A stretch of 64,000 bases of DNA from Streptomyces sp. TSRI0281 (GTDB lineage: Bacteria > Actinomycetota > Actinomycetes > Streptomycetales > Streptomycetaceae): contig NZ_LWLE01000004.1 of NCBI RefSeq assembly GCF_001905125.1, forward strand, positions 62,001 through 126,000, in the 5' to 3' direction. The position numbers were made by a program, and so were the translations under genes. Positions 32,493 to 40,835 of the stretch are shown here, in pieces. The notes under the pieces are model-generated. The model saw only the letters and a program-made list of their open reading frames with translations. It was not told the DNA's origin and did not search any database. Numbering within the stretch: the stretch's first letter is position 1; every line of letters starts with the position of its first letter.

Positions 32493-33874
32493 GCCGCCTC
32501 CTGAAGCGGATGTCCAAGGGTGCGACCGAGGTCCACGAGCGCGGCGTCGGCGGCGCTGACGCCACTGCGCACGGCGCCCTCCATCGTCGCGGGCCAGCCG
32601 GTGGCGGTCCACGCGCCCGCCAGGTGGAGGCCGGGGGCGCGGGTACGGGGTCCGGGCCGCAGCCGGCCGACTCCGGGCGTGGGCGCGAAGGTCGCGGTAC
32701 GTTCGCGGGTGACGAAGAAGTCGCGGATACCGGCCCCCCGGGCGGCCGGCAGGAGCCGTTCCAGTTCGGGCAGATAGCGTCCGCGCAGTTCGGCGACGGG
32801 CAGGTCGATCTCGTCCTGGGCCGCGGACTGGGAGACCGCCAGATACTGTCCGCCGCCCGTGAGGCCGGAGGATTCGGTGCGGTCGAAGACCCACTGGACC
32901 GGGGAGCCGAGCGCGGCGAAGAACGGCCGGCGCAGGACCTTGCGGTCGTAGACGACGTGCACGTTGAGGATCGGCGCGGAGTCGATGTCGAGCAGCAGGT
33001 CCGGCTCGTCCAGCGCGCCTTCGGGCAGCAGGCCGTGGGTCTCGGTCTGCGGCACGGCCAGGACGACGGTGTCCGCCCCGATCCGCTCCCCGCCGCTCTC
33101 GACGGCCCAGCCGCCGTCCTCGGTGCGGCTCAGGGAGCCCACCTTGGCGCGCAGCTCGGTCCGTACGCCCGCGGAGTCGAGCGCCTTGCGGGCAAGGGTG
33201 TCGTGCAGTTCGCCGAGCGGCACGATGGCCCAGCCGATGTCGGCGGCGCCGGGTTCGGAGAGCAGACCGGTCTTGAAGACCTTCGCGGCGAGCGCCATGG
33301 AGGCGTTCGGCGCGGTCGCGTTCAAGGTGGCCACGCCGACGAGGTCCCAGAGCGCTTCGATGGTCCGCTTCGACTGGCCGTGCTGTCGCAGCCAGGTGGC
33401 GAAGTCGATCTCGTCGAGCGCGGGGTCGGCCGGATCCAGCCGCCCGAGCGCCAGCGCCGCCCGCCCGACGCTCGCCTTCTCGGCGAGCGAGAGGTGCGGG
33501 TAGGCCGCGAGCCCGGCGGCCAGGTGCAGGGGTACGGGGAGGTTGTTGCGGCGCAGCCGTCCCAGGCGGGGGCCTGCCGCCCGCCCGACATCGAGCACGG
33601 GCACGTCGAGCCGGTCCTGAAGGGGCGCCAGATGGGCACCCCCGACCCGGTCCAGGAACCAGCGGTAGCCGGTGCAGCAGCGCAGATAGACGTGCTGGCC
33701 GTTGTCGACGGTCAGCTCGCCGCGCTGGAAGGAGAAGGCGAGTCCGCCGAGCCGGGGCCGCCCTTCGAGCAGGGTCACGTCAAGTCCGGCGTCGGCCAGC
33801 CGGAGTGCCGCCGTGATCCCCGCGATGCCGCCGCCGACGACCACCGCGCGGGTGCGCGGGCTCTCGTCGCTCAT
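32489..33874 (-). CDS. hpnE: Hydroxysqualene dehydroxylase HpnE
   Basis: A 461-residue FAD-dependent amine-oxidase/phytoene-desaturase-type flavoprotein. The N-terminal dinucleotide motif is AVVVGGGIAGITAALRLADAG, shown here split as VVVGGGIAGI and ALRLADAG. VDNGQHVYLRCC and the C-terminal GLHLAGAWTATGWPATMEGA complete the flavin-binding pattern. HpnE reduces hydroxysqualene to squalene after HpnC and HpnD. It starts within the stop of the 44-residue ORF and overlaps the polyprenyl synthase gene. Confidence 0.93.
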   Translation of the reverse strand: MSDESPRTRAVVVGGGIAGITAALRLADAGLDVTLLEGRPRLGGLAFSFQRGELTVDNGQHVYLRCCTGYRWFLDRVGGAHLAPLQDRLDVPVLDVGRAAGPRLGRLRRNNLPVPLHLAAGLAAYPHLSLAEKASVGRAALALGRLDPADPALDEIDFATWLRQHGQSKRTIEALWDLVGVATLNATAPNASMALAAKVFKTGLLSEPGAADIGWAIVPLGELHDTLARKALDSAGVRTELRAKVGSLSRTEDGGWAVESGGERIGADTVVLAVPQTETHGLLPEGALDEPDLLLDIDSAPILNVHVVYDRKVLRRPFFAALGSPVQWVFDRTESSGLTGGGQYLAVSQSAAQDEIDLPVAELRGRYLPELERLLPAARGAGIRDFFVTRERTATFAPTPGVGRLRPGPRTRAPGLHLAGAWTATGWPATMEGAVRSGVSAADAALVDLGRTLGHPLQEAA

Positions 33875-34005
33875 GCGTCCCCCTTTCGTGACCTCGTCGC
33901 CGCATCGAGCGCCGTCGGCCGGAACATCGGCATCCAGATCGTCGCAGTCAGGGACGCGCCGGGCCACCGGAGGGTTGCCCGGCGGCCGGGCCCGGTGCGG
34001 TCCAT
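33871..34005 (-). CDS. 44-residue ORF between hpnD and hpnE (DUF6380-like)
   Basis: The ATG at 34005 overlaps the hpnD stop by one base (TGATG). The TGA at 33871-33873 overlaps the hpnE ATG (ATGA), so the frame exactly bridges the two genes. GGGGG lies ten bases upstream. The peptide is basic and contains RRATLRWPGASLTATIW, which matches my memory of short Streptomyces proteins labelled DUF6380. It may be a real microprotein or simply a translational bridge that couples hpnE to hpnD. Confidence 0.6.
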   Translation of the reverse strand: MDRTGPGRRATLRWPGASLTATIWMPMFRPTALDAATRSRKGDA

Positions 34006-34958
34006 CAGGTTCGCCCCCTGGCCGTGAGCTTCGAGATGTGGCGGGCGTCGAGGCCCGACAGACCGCGCACCGCGACATACGCCTTCTCATGGCCGGGCAG
34101 CGAGACCCGGCCGCGGAGCACGGCCTCGGGGTCGCGTTCGATCCGGTCCAGGAGGCGGCGGTAGATCCCGGCCATGGCGGCCACACAGGCTCCGCTGCGG
34201 CGGTCCAGCATCGGCAGCAGCCGGTAGCCCTCGGCGAACAGGGCGCGGGCCCGGCGGACCTCGAAGTGGATCAGACCCGCGAAGTCCGAGCCGGGCGGCG
34301 GGGTGGCCCGGTGGAATCCGGCGGAGCAGCCGAACTTGGCGAGATCGTCTGCGGGCAGGTAGGTGCGCCCGTTGCCGGCGTCCTCGCGCACGTCGCGCAG
34401 GATGTTGGTGAGCTGGAGGGCGAGACCGAGGGTGTCGGCGTACTCCGCGGCGCGGTCGGCGCCGGGTGCGCCCTGCTCGGTACCGAAGACACCCAGGCTG
34501 AGCCGCCCGATGGCGCCCGCGACACAGCGGCAGTAGATCTTCAGGTCGTCCCAGGTCTCGTACGTCGCGCCGCGCACATCCATCAGCACGCCGTCGATCA
34601 GCTCGTCGAGACCGCCCAGGGGCAGCGGGAAGCGACGGGCGGCGTCGGCGAGCGCGACGGCCACCGGGTCGGTGTCGTCCTCGTCGACGGCGCCGTCGCG
34701 GATCCGGTCGAGCAGCTCGCGGGTGCTCTCCAGCCGGGTCCGCTTGATCTCCGGGGCCAGCTCACCGTCGCCGATGTCGTCGACCCGACGGGAGAAGGCG
34801 TACAGCGCCGACATGGCCTGCCGCTTCTCGTACGGCAGCAGCCTGATGCCGTACGCGAAGTTACGCGCCTGCTGGCCGGTGACGGCCTCGCAGTAGCTGT
34901 ATGCGGCCTGTACCGGTGCCGACATGTACGTCGTCTGTCCCTCCACGGTCCGGCTCAT
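34005..34958 (-). CDS. hpnD: Presqualene diphosphate synthase HpnD
   Basis: A 317-residue trans-isoprenyl diphosphate synthase of the squalene/phytoene synthase family. Two Asp-rich motifs are visible: SRRVDDIGDGE and LTNILRDVREDAGNGRTYLP. HpnD condenses two farnesyl diphosphates to presqualene diphosphate. It is coupled to hpnC by an ATGA overlap and to the 44-residue ORF by a TGATG overlap. The start MSRTVEGQTTYMSAPV at 34958 is followed by a second possible ATG eleven codons in. Confidence 0.93.
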   Translation of the reverse strand: MSRTVEGQTTYMSAPVQAAYSYCEAVTGQQARNFAYGIRLLPYEKRQAMSALYAFSRRVDDIGDGELAPEIKRTRLESTRELLDRIRDGAVDEDDTDPVAVALADAARRFPLPLGGLDELIDGVLMDVRGATYETWDDLKIYCRCVAGAIGRLSLGVFGTEQGAPGADRAAEYADTLGLALQLTNILRDVREDAGNGRTYLPADDLAKFGCSAGFHRATPPPGSDFAGLIHFEVRRARALFAEGYRLLPMLDRRSGACVAAMAGIYRRLLDRIERDPEAVLRGRVSLPGHEKAYVAVRGLSGLDARHISKLTARGRT

Positions 34959-35875
34959 CCCTCTCCACGCGCTCTTCGCAAGACGACTCCCACTTCGCGC
35001 AGCAGGCTGGGCTTGGTGGGTCTGGGCGGTCCGGGCAGTACATCGAACCCGGCGGCCGAGATCGCCGTGAGGGCGGAGCGCCCTCCGGCGACGAATCCGG
35101 CGAGGAGCAGCTTGAGTCTGCCGTGGACGCTGCCCACCAGCGGGGCGCCCTCGTCCAGCAGTTCTCGCGCGCGTTCCGCTTCGTAGGCGACCAGGGCACG
35201 CACCGATGCGCCCCCGGAGGGCAGCGCCAGGTCGGATTCGCTGACATGGAACCGGGCCATGTCCTCGGCGGGCAGATAGATCCGGTCACGGCCGAGGTCC
35301 TCGGCGACGTCCTGGAGGTGTTCGACGATCTGCAGGGCGGTGCAGACGGCGTCGGAGCGGCGGATCCGTTCGGGACTGGCGGTTCCGGTGATCGCCAGGA
35401 CCAGGCGGCCGACGGGGTTGGCGGAGAGCTCGCAGTAGGCGCTGAGCTCCTCGTACGTCCCGTAGCGGCGGATGTTCTGGTCCTGCCGGTTGGCCTCGAT
35501 GAGGCCGAGGAAGGGCTCGGGGGTGAGCGTGCGGCGCCGCACGGTGGGGCGCAGGGCACGCAGCAGCGGGTGGCGCGGCCCGTCGCCCGTGGTGGCGAAG
35601 ACCCGGTGCAGATCGGCCTCGAAGGCGTCGAGCATGGCGAGCCGGTCGTCGGTCCGCGCGGGGTCGAGGCCGAGGTGGCGGGCGTCGGCACCGCCGGGGG
35701 CGAGATCGCCGTCGCCGATGTCGTCGACGAGCCGGGCGTATCCGTAGACCGCCATCAGGTCGTCACGCCAGGCGCGGGGCAGGAAGAAGGGGGCCACGGG
35801 AAAGTTCTCGTCCGCGGCCTTGTCGAGGGTGCCGGTGGCGGCGGCGTCGTGGCGCGCCTGCCGGGTACGCGTCAC
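34955..35875 (-). CDS. hpnC: Hydroxysqualene synthase HpnC
   Basis: A 306-residue squalene/phytoene synthase-family protein. It has NFPVAPFFLPRAWR, an Asp-rich ARLVDDIGDGD, NRQDQNIRRYGTYEELSAYCELSANPVGRL (shown by its ends), and QDVAEDLGRDRIYLP as second metal site. HpnC converts presqualene diphosphate to hydroxysqualene. It is the first gene of the hopanoid operon. The GTG at 35875 overlaps the stop of a 20-codon upstream frame (GTGA). Confidence 0.92.
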   Translation of the reverse strand: MTRTRQARHDAAATGTLDKAADENFPVAPFFLPRAWRDDLMAVYGYARLVDDIGDGDLAPGGADARHLGLDPARTDDRLAMLDAFEADLHRVFATTGDGPRHPLLRALRPTVRRRTLTPEPFLGLIEANRQDQNIRRYGTYEELSAYCELSANPVGRLVLAITGTASPERIRRSDAVCTALQIVEHLQDVAEDLGRDRIYLPAEDMARFHVSESDLALPSGGASVRALVAYEAERARELLDEGAPLVGSVHGRLKLLLAGFVAGGRSALTAISAAGFDVLPGPPRPTKPSLLREVGVVLRRARGEG

Positions 35876-35934
35876 CGCGTACCGCCCGGCGCGGAGACGG
35901 CCGAACCACGTCGGAGCTGGAGATCTTCCGTCAT
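35872..35934 (-). other. Possible 20-codon leader ORF overlapping the hpnC start
   Basis: An ATG at 35934 opens MTEDLQLRRGSAVSAPGGTR and its TGA overlaps the hpnC GTG (GTGA). GGGAG lies ~11 bases upstream of the ATG. It could couple translation into hpnC, which itself has only a moderate ribosome-binding site. The frame may also be chance. Confidence 0.3.
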
Positions 35935-36268
35935 TGCCGTCACATCTCCCGTTCTACACTGCCGACCCAAAACATCCCTTTTCGGACACGCCGCTGCCTC
36001 TCCCGAGTGCACAGGCGCACCGCGGGTGTCGTGCCGAGGGGGTATCGCCCCACTTGCCACGAATCAGCACCGGTACAGCTTACGTTGCACAGCTCACAGA
36101 GCGGCGCCGGGGTACGGCGCGCCCGGCGAGTGCACCTCTCCGCCCGTCAACCTTCCCCGTACCCAAGGGAATTGACCTCATCCGGCGGGAGGAGATCGTC
36201 CGGGAACCGTACTGCGTACGGTCTCCCGGACCGGTGCGCATCACCGTACCGGCCACCGCGGACACCGC
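35935..36268. other. Intergenic region between hpnC and the ABC exporter operon
   Basis: Holds the hopanoid operon promoter on the minus strand. TGTAGAAC (around 35950-35960) could serve as a -10 but no clear -35 is spaced to it, so none is called. No gene is supported on either strand. Confidence 0.4.
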
Positions 36269-36304
36269 CGTGGCCTCCGCCGGAGTGTTCCGGCGGAGGC
36301 CACG
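36269..36304. terminator. Perfect 16-bp hairpin after the ABC exporter ATPase gene
   Basis: CGTGGCCTCCGCCGGA (36269-36284), loop GTGT, and its exact complement (36289-36304). It ends 14 bp from the stop of the minus-strand ATPase gene and should terminate that operon. Confidence 0.85.
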
Positions 36305-36318
36305 GGGTGTGCGGGAGA

Positions 36319-37107
36319 CTACTTGCCGGTCTCGCGCTCGTACGCCTTGAGGACTTCCTCGGTCGGGCCGTCCATCAGGAGCTCGCCCTTCTCCAGCCAC
36401 AGCACCCGGTCGCAGGTGTCCCTGATCGACTTGTTGTTGTGGCTGACCAGGAAGACGGTGCCCGCCTCCTTGCGCAGTTCGCGGATCCGCTCCTCCGAAC
36501 GGATCCGGAACTTGCGGTCACCGGTGGCCAGCGCCTCGTCGATCATGAGGACGTCGTGGTTCTTGGCGGCGGCGATCGAGAAGCGCAGCCGCGCGGCCAT
36601 CCCGGAGGAGTACGTCCGCATCGGCAGGGTGATGAAGTCACCCTTCTCGTTGATGCCGGAGAAGTCCACGATGCTCCTGTAGCGCTCGCGGATCTCCTCG
36701 CGGCTCATGCCCATGGCGAGTCCGCCGAGCACCACGTTGCGCTCGCCGGTCAGGTCGCTCATCAGCGCCGCGTTCACACCGAGCAACGAGGGCTGACCGT
36801 CCGTGTACACCATGCCGGACTCGGTCGGCAGCAGTCCGGCGATGGCCCGCAGGAGGGTCGACTTGCCCGAACCGTTGGTGCCGATGAGCCCGATGGCCTC
36901 GCCCCGGTAGGCGGTGAAGGAGACACCGCGTACGGCGTGCACCTTCCTCACCCCGCGCGGCTCGCCCTTGCCGCGGCGCACCATGCGGCTGAGCGCGGCG
37001 GTGGCACTGCCCCTGCCGCCTCCCGCGCCGTTGACGCGGTACACGATGTGCACGTCGTCGGCGATGACGGTGGGAACATGACGTTCCTGCGTGTTGTCCT
37101 CAGCCAC
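36319..37107 (-). CDS. ABC exporter ATPase for a polysaccharide/teichoic-acid-type polymer (TagH/Wzt-like)
   Basis: A 262-residue ABC ATPase of the ABC-2 polymer-export type. Walker A is IGTNGSGKSTLL, the Q-loop region is LLGVNAALMSDLTGERN (the ExNxxL-like segment of TagH/RfbB proteins), the signature is MRTYSSGMAARLRFS, Walker B is VLMIDEAL, and the switch His is LVSHN. It lacks the C-terminal glycan-binding extension found in Wzt. The GTG at 37107 overlaps the permease stop by 8 bp. It powers export of a lipid-linked polymer or lipid made by the genes upstream. Confidence 0.92.
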   Translation of the reverse strand: MAEDNTQERHVPTVIADDVHIVYRVNGAGGGRGSATAALSRMVRRGKGEPRGVRKVHAVRGVSFTAYRGEAIGLIGTNGSGKSTLLRAIAGLLPTESGMVYTDGQPSLLGVNAALMSDLTGERNVVLGGLAMGMSREEIRERYRSIVDFSGINEKGDFITLPMRTYSSGMAARLRFSIAAAKNHDVLMIDEALATGDRKFRIRSEERIRELRKEAGTVFLVSHNNKSIRDTCDRVLWLEKGELLMDGPTEEVLKAYERETGK

Positions 37108-38029
37108 GGCCGTACCGTTCCTCTGCCTTCCAGAAGTACACGAAGCCCACGATGCCCACGAGCAGCGCCCAGCCGAGCCCGACCGCCCAGACGTGCTGCG
37201 GCAGGTTCTCGGAGCCGTACCCGTCGATCAGCGCGAAGCGGACCAGGTCCATATAGATGGCCGCCGGGTTGTACTGGAGCACGTCCGCGATCCACGCCGG
37301 CTTGTCTGCCAGCATCACGGGGATGGAGAACATGACGCCCGACGCGTACATCCACGTCCGCATGACGAAGGGCATCAGCTGCGCCAGATCGGGGGTCTTG
37401 CTGCCGAGCCTGGCCATCACCAGCGCCAGACCGGTGTTGAAGAAGAACTGCATGGCCAGCGCGGGAATGACCAGCAGCCAGGAGAGCGTGGGATAGCTGC
37501 CGAAGCCGACCGCCACGAGCACCAGGACGATCATCGAGTACAGCAGCTGCTGGAGCTGCTGGAGCGAGAAGGAGATGGGCAGCGAGGCACGGGGGAAGTG
37601 CAGGGCCCGGACCAGCCCGAGGTTGCCGGAAATGGACCGGACCCCCGCCATCACCGAGCTCTGGGTGAAGGTGAAGACGAAGACGCCGGTCACCAGGAAC
37701 GGGATGAAGATCTCCTGGCTCATCCCCTTCCGGGTCCCCAGGATCAGGCCGAAGATCAGGAAGTAGACCAGGGCGTTCAGCAGAGGGGTCGCCACCTGCC
37801 ACAGCTGGCCGAGTTTGGCCTGGCTGTACTGGGCGGTCAGCTTCGCCCTGGAGAAGGCCATGATGAAGTGGCGTCGGCCCCAGAGCTGCCTGATGTATTC
37901 GAACAGCCCAGGCCGGGCGCCGCTCACGGTCAGGCCGTACTTGGCGGCCGTCTGGGCCGCGCTCAGCCCCTCGTCGGCGGACGACAGGGTGCCGAGGGCT
38001 ACCCCACCGTCGTGGGTTGTGTCACTCAC
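37100..38029 (-). CDS. ABC-2 type permease (TagG/Wzm-like)
   Basis: A 309-residue integral membrane protein with about six spans. The family blocks are AKLTAQYSQAKLGQLWQVATPLLN (ends shown: YSQAKLG and PLLN), FLVTGVFVFTFTQSSV, RALHFPRASLP and a C-terminal GLGWALLVGIVGFVYFW. The N-terminal 45 residues are cytoplasmic. It forms the channel for the ATPase encoded next. The GTG at 38029 opens VSDTTHDGG. Confidence 0.92.
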   Translation of the reverse strand: MSDTTHDGGVALGTLSSADEGLSAAQTAAKYGLTVSGARPGLFEYIRQLWGRRHFIMAFSRAKLTAQYSQAKLGQLWQVATPLLNALVYFLIFGLILGTRKGMSQEIFIPFLVTGVFVFTFTQSSVMAGVRSISGNLGLVRALHFPRASLPISFSLQQLQQLLYSMIVLVLVAVGFGSYPTLSWLLVIPALAMQFFFNTGLALVMARLGSKTPDLAQLMPFVMRTWMYASGVMFSIPVMLADKPAWIADVLQYNPAAIYMDLVRFALIDGYGSENLPQHVWAVGLGWALLVGIVGFVYFWKAEERYGRG

Positions 38030-38135
38030 AAGTTGAAACTCTCGTCTTCAAGATGCGCAGCCAGTCGCGGGCGCGGCTCAGGCGGACAGGTCCCGGAAAG
38101 AAGAAATACGCCTCATGCTCTCAGAGGAAAGCCTC

Positions 38136-39020
38136 TCAGATCACGGGAGGTCGGCCCAGCCTCGTCAGCCGCCATACCGTACGCCACTTCATGGGGCGCC
38201 GCGGCCCGCAGGGCTTCGCCCAGCCTTCCCGGAAACCGCCGATCCATGCCTTGAGCGCGGGCCCGGAAGGTCTGCGCAGCAGGGTCAGCAGCAGCCAGAC
38301 CCCGACGTACACGGGGACCAGCGGCGCGGGCAGGTTCCGGCGGGCGAGCCAGACCCGGTTGCGGGCCACCATGCGGTGGTAGACCGCGTGCCGCGAAGGT
38401 GCGGTGGTCGGGTGGTTGAGCACCATGTCCGCGCGGTAGTCGATCATCCAGCCGGCGTCCAGCGCCCGCCAGGCCAGATCGGTCTCCTCATGGGCGTAGA
38501 AGAACTCGTCCGGCAGCGCGCCGACCTCGGCGATCACCTGGGTGCGTACGGCGTTGGCGCCGCCCAGGAAGGTCGTCACGCGCGAGGAGCGCATCGGGTC
38601 GGAGGCGCGCAGCCTGGGCACGTGCCGGCGCTGGGTGGCGCCGGTCTCCGGGTCGGCGATCCGGAAGGTGATGATGCCCAGCTTCGGGTCCGTGTCGAAC
38701 GCCCGCCGGCACAGCTCGGCGGTGTCGGTGTTCGGCAGCAGGCCGTCGTCGTCGAGGAAGAGCAGGCCGTCCACGTCGGCGCCGGAGGGTCCGAACGCCT
38801 CGATGCCGACGTTGCGGCCGCCGGGGATGCCCAGATTCTCGGGCAGCTCCACCGTCCGTACACCGGCCGGGACGTCCGGGACCGGGGCGCCGTTGCCGAC
38901 GACCACCACCTCGATCCGGTCGCCGTCCTGCGCGGTGACCGAATCCAGGAGGGCGCGCAGCTCGTCGGGGCGGTTGCCCATGGTGATGATGACCGCGCCG
39001 AGTTTCATGGGAGAGCTCAC
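38136..39020 (-). CDS. Family 2 glycosyltransferase
   Basis: A ~294-residue GT2 enzyme. It has AVIITMGNRPDELRALLDSV, the nucleotide-sugar Asp in VVVVGNGAP, GIPGGRNVGIEAF, and the DxD-like LFLDDDGLLP. YAHEETDLAWRALDAG corresponds to the ED catalytic-base region. Rhamnosyl-/galactofuranosyl-like GT2s share these motifs; the donor is unknown. The GTG at 39020 overlaps the upstream stop (GTGA); the ATG at 39008 (MKLGAV) is the alternative. It should glycosylate the product of the neighbouring phosphatidyltransferases before export. Confidence 0.88.
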   Translation of the reverse strand: MSSPMKLGAVIITMGNRPDELRALLDSVTAQDGDRIEVVVVGNGAPVPDVPAGVRTVELPENLGIPGGRNVGIEAFGPSGADVDGLLFLDDDGLLPNTDTAELCRRAFDTDPKLGIITFRIADPETGATQRRHVPRLRASDPMRSSRVTTFLGGANAVRTQVIAEVGALPDEFFYAHEETDLAWRALDAGWMIDYRADMVLNHPTTAPSRHAVYHRMVARNRVWLARRNLPAPLVPVYVGVWLLLTLLRRPSGPALKAWIGGFREGWAKPCGPRRPMKWRTVWRLTRLGRPPVI

Positions 39021-39796
39021 TTCAACCTGCTGGAAGCGAGCACGGACACGAGGTGGAGCAGGGTCTGCAGGAGAGCGATCCCGGCGAGGACGGCGACGCC
39101 GAGCCGCGAGAAGAACAGGTCGTCCCGGACGCTGTCCGCGATCGCCGCGGCGAGGATCAGCAGCGACGCCTCGACGCCGAGGACCAGCCGGTGGAACTTC
39201 AGCGCCGCGGCGGCCTTGCGGGCCAGCGCCATTCCGGACGAGCGGGGCTCGGACGCCGCCTCCTTCACCGGCGGCATCCCGCCCTGGTGACGGGCGACGC
39301 CGACCAGGTCGGTCTCGGCCTTGATCAGGATCGCGCCGAGCGCGGCCAGGGTTCCCAGGAAGGCCCACAGCCAGTCGATCCGCCCCTCGCCCCAGAGGTC
39401 GGCGGCGCGCAGGCCGAAGCCGACCAGGACCGCGGCGTCGCACAGATACGCGGCGACCCGGTCCAGGTACACCCCGGCGAGCGAGTACTGCTTCTTCCAG
39501 CGGGCGATCTCGCCGTCGACGCAGTCGAGCAGCAGATAGAGCTGGACCATCAGCACGCCGAGCAGGGCGCCCGTGATGCCCGGTACGAGCAGCGCCGGGG
39601 CGGCGAGGGCACCCGCGACCGTCATCACGTAGGTCAGCTGGTTGGGCGTGACCCGTGTGTTCACCAGATGCCGGTCGATGCGCAGGGAGACCTCGCGCAT
39701 GTAGAGCCGGCCGGCCCAGTGCTCGCCGCTCCGCCGGTCCTTCACACCCGGGGGGTGAACGACCGGTCGAAGCTCAGCTACCGATGGCTTTTGCAT
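39017..39796 (-). CDS. CDP-alcohol phosphatidyltransferase-fold protein with altered motif
   Basis: A 259-residue membrane protein with about six spans. The CDP-alcohol phosphatidyltransferase motif is present as LDCVDGEIAR...G...LDRVAA. Reading D-x2-DG-x2-AR-x8-G-x3-D-x3-D, the first three aspartates are in place but the fourth (usually the proposed catalytic base) is Ala; an Asp occurs five residues later in YLCDA. The ATG at 39796 lies 23 bp inside the dehydrogenase gene. A role in a non-standard phospholipid or polyol-phosphate transfer is inferred. Confidence 0.85.
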   Translation of the reverse strand: MQKPSVAELRPVVHPPGVKDRRSGEHWAGRLYMREVSLRIDRHLVNTRVTPNQLTYVMTVAGALAAPALLVPGITGALLGVLMVQLYLLLDCVDGEIARWKKQYSLAGVYLDRVAAYLCDAAVLVGFGLRAADLWGEGRIDWLWAFLGTLAALGAILIKAETDLVGVARHQGGMPPVKEAASEPRSSGMALARKAAAALKFHRLVLGVEASLLILAAAIADSVRDDLFFSRLGVAVLAGIALLQTLLHLVSVLASSRLK

Positions 39797-40835
39797 AGTC
39801 TGCGTAAGCGTCCTTGATCTGGTCGGTGGACAGGTTGAGGTGTTCCAGGATCGTGAAGCGTCCCGGACGCGTCTGCGGGGCGTACTCGACGGCGGTCACG
39901 AACTCGTCCGCCGTGAAGCCGATCTCGTCCGGCAGGACCGGCAGGCCGTGGCGCCGCAGTACCGACGTCATCAGCAGCGCCTCCTGACGGGCGCCGCGCA
40001 GATGCATCGCGAAGCAGGCGCCGAGGCCGACCTGTTCGCCGTGGCTGGCCGCCCGCTGGGGGTACAGCAGGTCGAAGGCGTGGTTGATCTCGTGGCAGGC
40101 GCCGGAGGCCGGCCGGGAGTCCCCCGCGACCGACATCGAGATACCGGTCAGCACAAGCCCTTCGGCCAGCACCTTCAGGAAGGCGTCGTCGCCGACCCCG
40201 CCGGGGTGGCGCAGCACGGCCTCACCGGCCTGCCGCGCCATGGCTGCCGCCAGACCGTCTATCTCCTCGCCGTTGACCTCGTGGGCGAGCTCCCAGTCGG
40301 CGACGCAGGAGATGTTCGAGATCGCGTCGCCGATGCCGGAGCGGACGTAGCGGGCGGGCGCCTCACGGATGATGTCGAGGTCGATCACCACGGCGATCGG
40401 GGTGGGCACCCCGTAGGAGCCCCGCCCGTTGTCGTTGTCCAGCGTCGCCACCGGCGAGCACAGTCCGTCGTGCGAGAGGTTCGTCGCGACGGCGACCATC
40501 GGCAGTCCGACGCGCGCCGCGGCGTACTTCGCCACGTCGATGATCTTGCCGCCGCCGAGGCCGACCACGGCGTCGTACCGGTTGCCCTTGATGCCGTCGG
40601 CGAGCTTCACCGCCGAGTCGATCGTGCCGTCGGACACCGGGTACCAGTCGGCACCCGGCAGGACCGGAGCGAGCCTCTCGCGCAGGGCGCGCCCGGAACC
40701 GTCGCTGATCGCGACGGCGAGCTTGCCCGAGGAGGAGATCCGCTGGTCGGCCAGCAGGCCCGCCAGATCGTCCATGGCGCCGCGCCTGATGTCGACGACG
40801 ACCGGGGACGGAATGAGCCGGGTCAGTACTGGCAC
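39774..40835 (-). CDS. Glycerol-1-phosphate dehydrogenase-like iron/zinc alcohol dehydrogenase family protein
   Basis: A 353-residue enzyme of the GldA/EgsA/AraM superfamily. It has VVGLGGGKIIDVAKYAA (NAD-binding GGGKxxD), NLSHDGLCSPVAT, and metal ligands in SGACHEINHAFD and AASHGEQVGLG. These motifs fit sn-glycerol-1-phosphate dehydrogenases (AraM-like), which reduce dihydroxyacetone phosphate. It overlaps the cytidylyltransferase gene by 13 bp. The pairing suggests formation of a CDP-activated polyol phosphate. Confidence 0.88.
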   Translation of the reverse strand: MPVLTRLIPSPVVVDIRRGAMDDLAGLLADQRISSSGKLAVAISDGSGRALRERLAPVLPGADWYPVSDGTIDSAVKLADGIKGNRYDAVVGLGGGKIIDVAKYAAARVGLPMVAVATNLSHDGLCSPVATLDNDNGRGSYGVPTPIAVVIDLDIIREAPARYVRSGIGDAISNISCVADWELAHEVNGEEIDGLAAAMARQAGEAVLRHPGGVGDDAFLKVLAEGLVLTGISMSVAGDSRPASGACHEINHAFDLLYPQRAASHGEQVGLGACFAMHLRGARQEALLMTSVLRRHGLPVLPDEIGFTADEFVTAVEYAPQTRPGRFTILEHLNLSTDQIKDAYADYAKAIGS

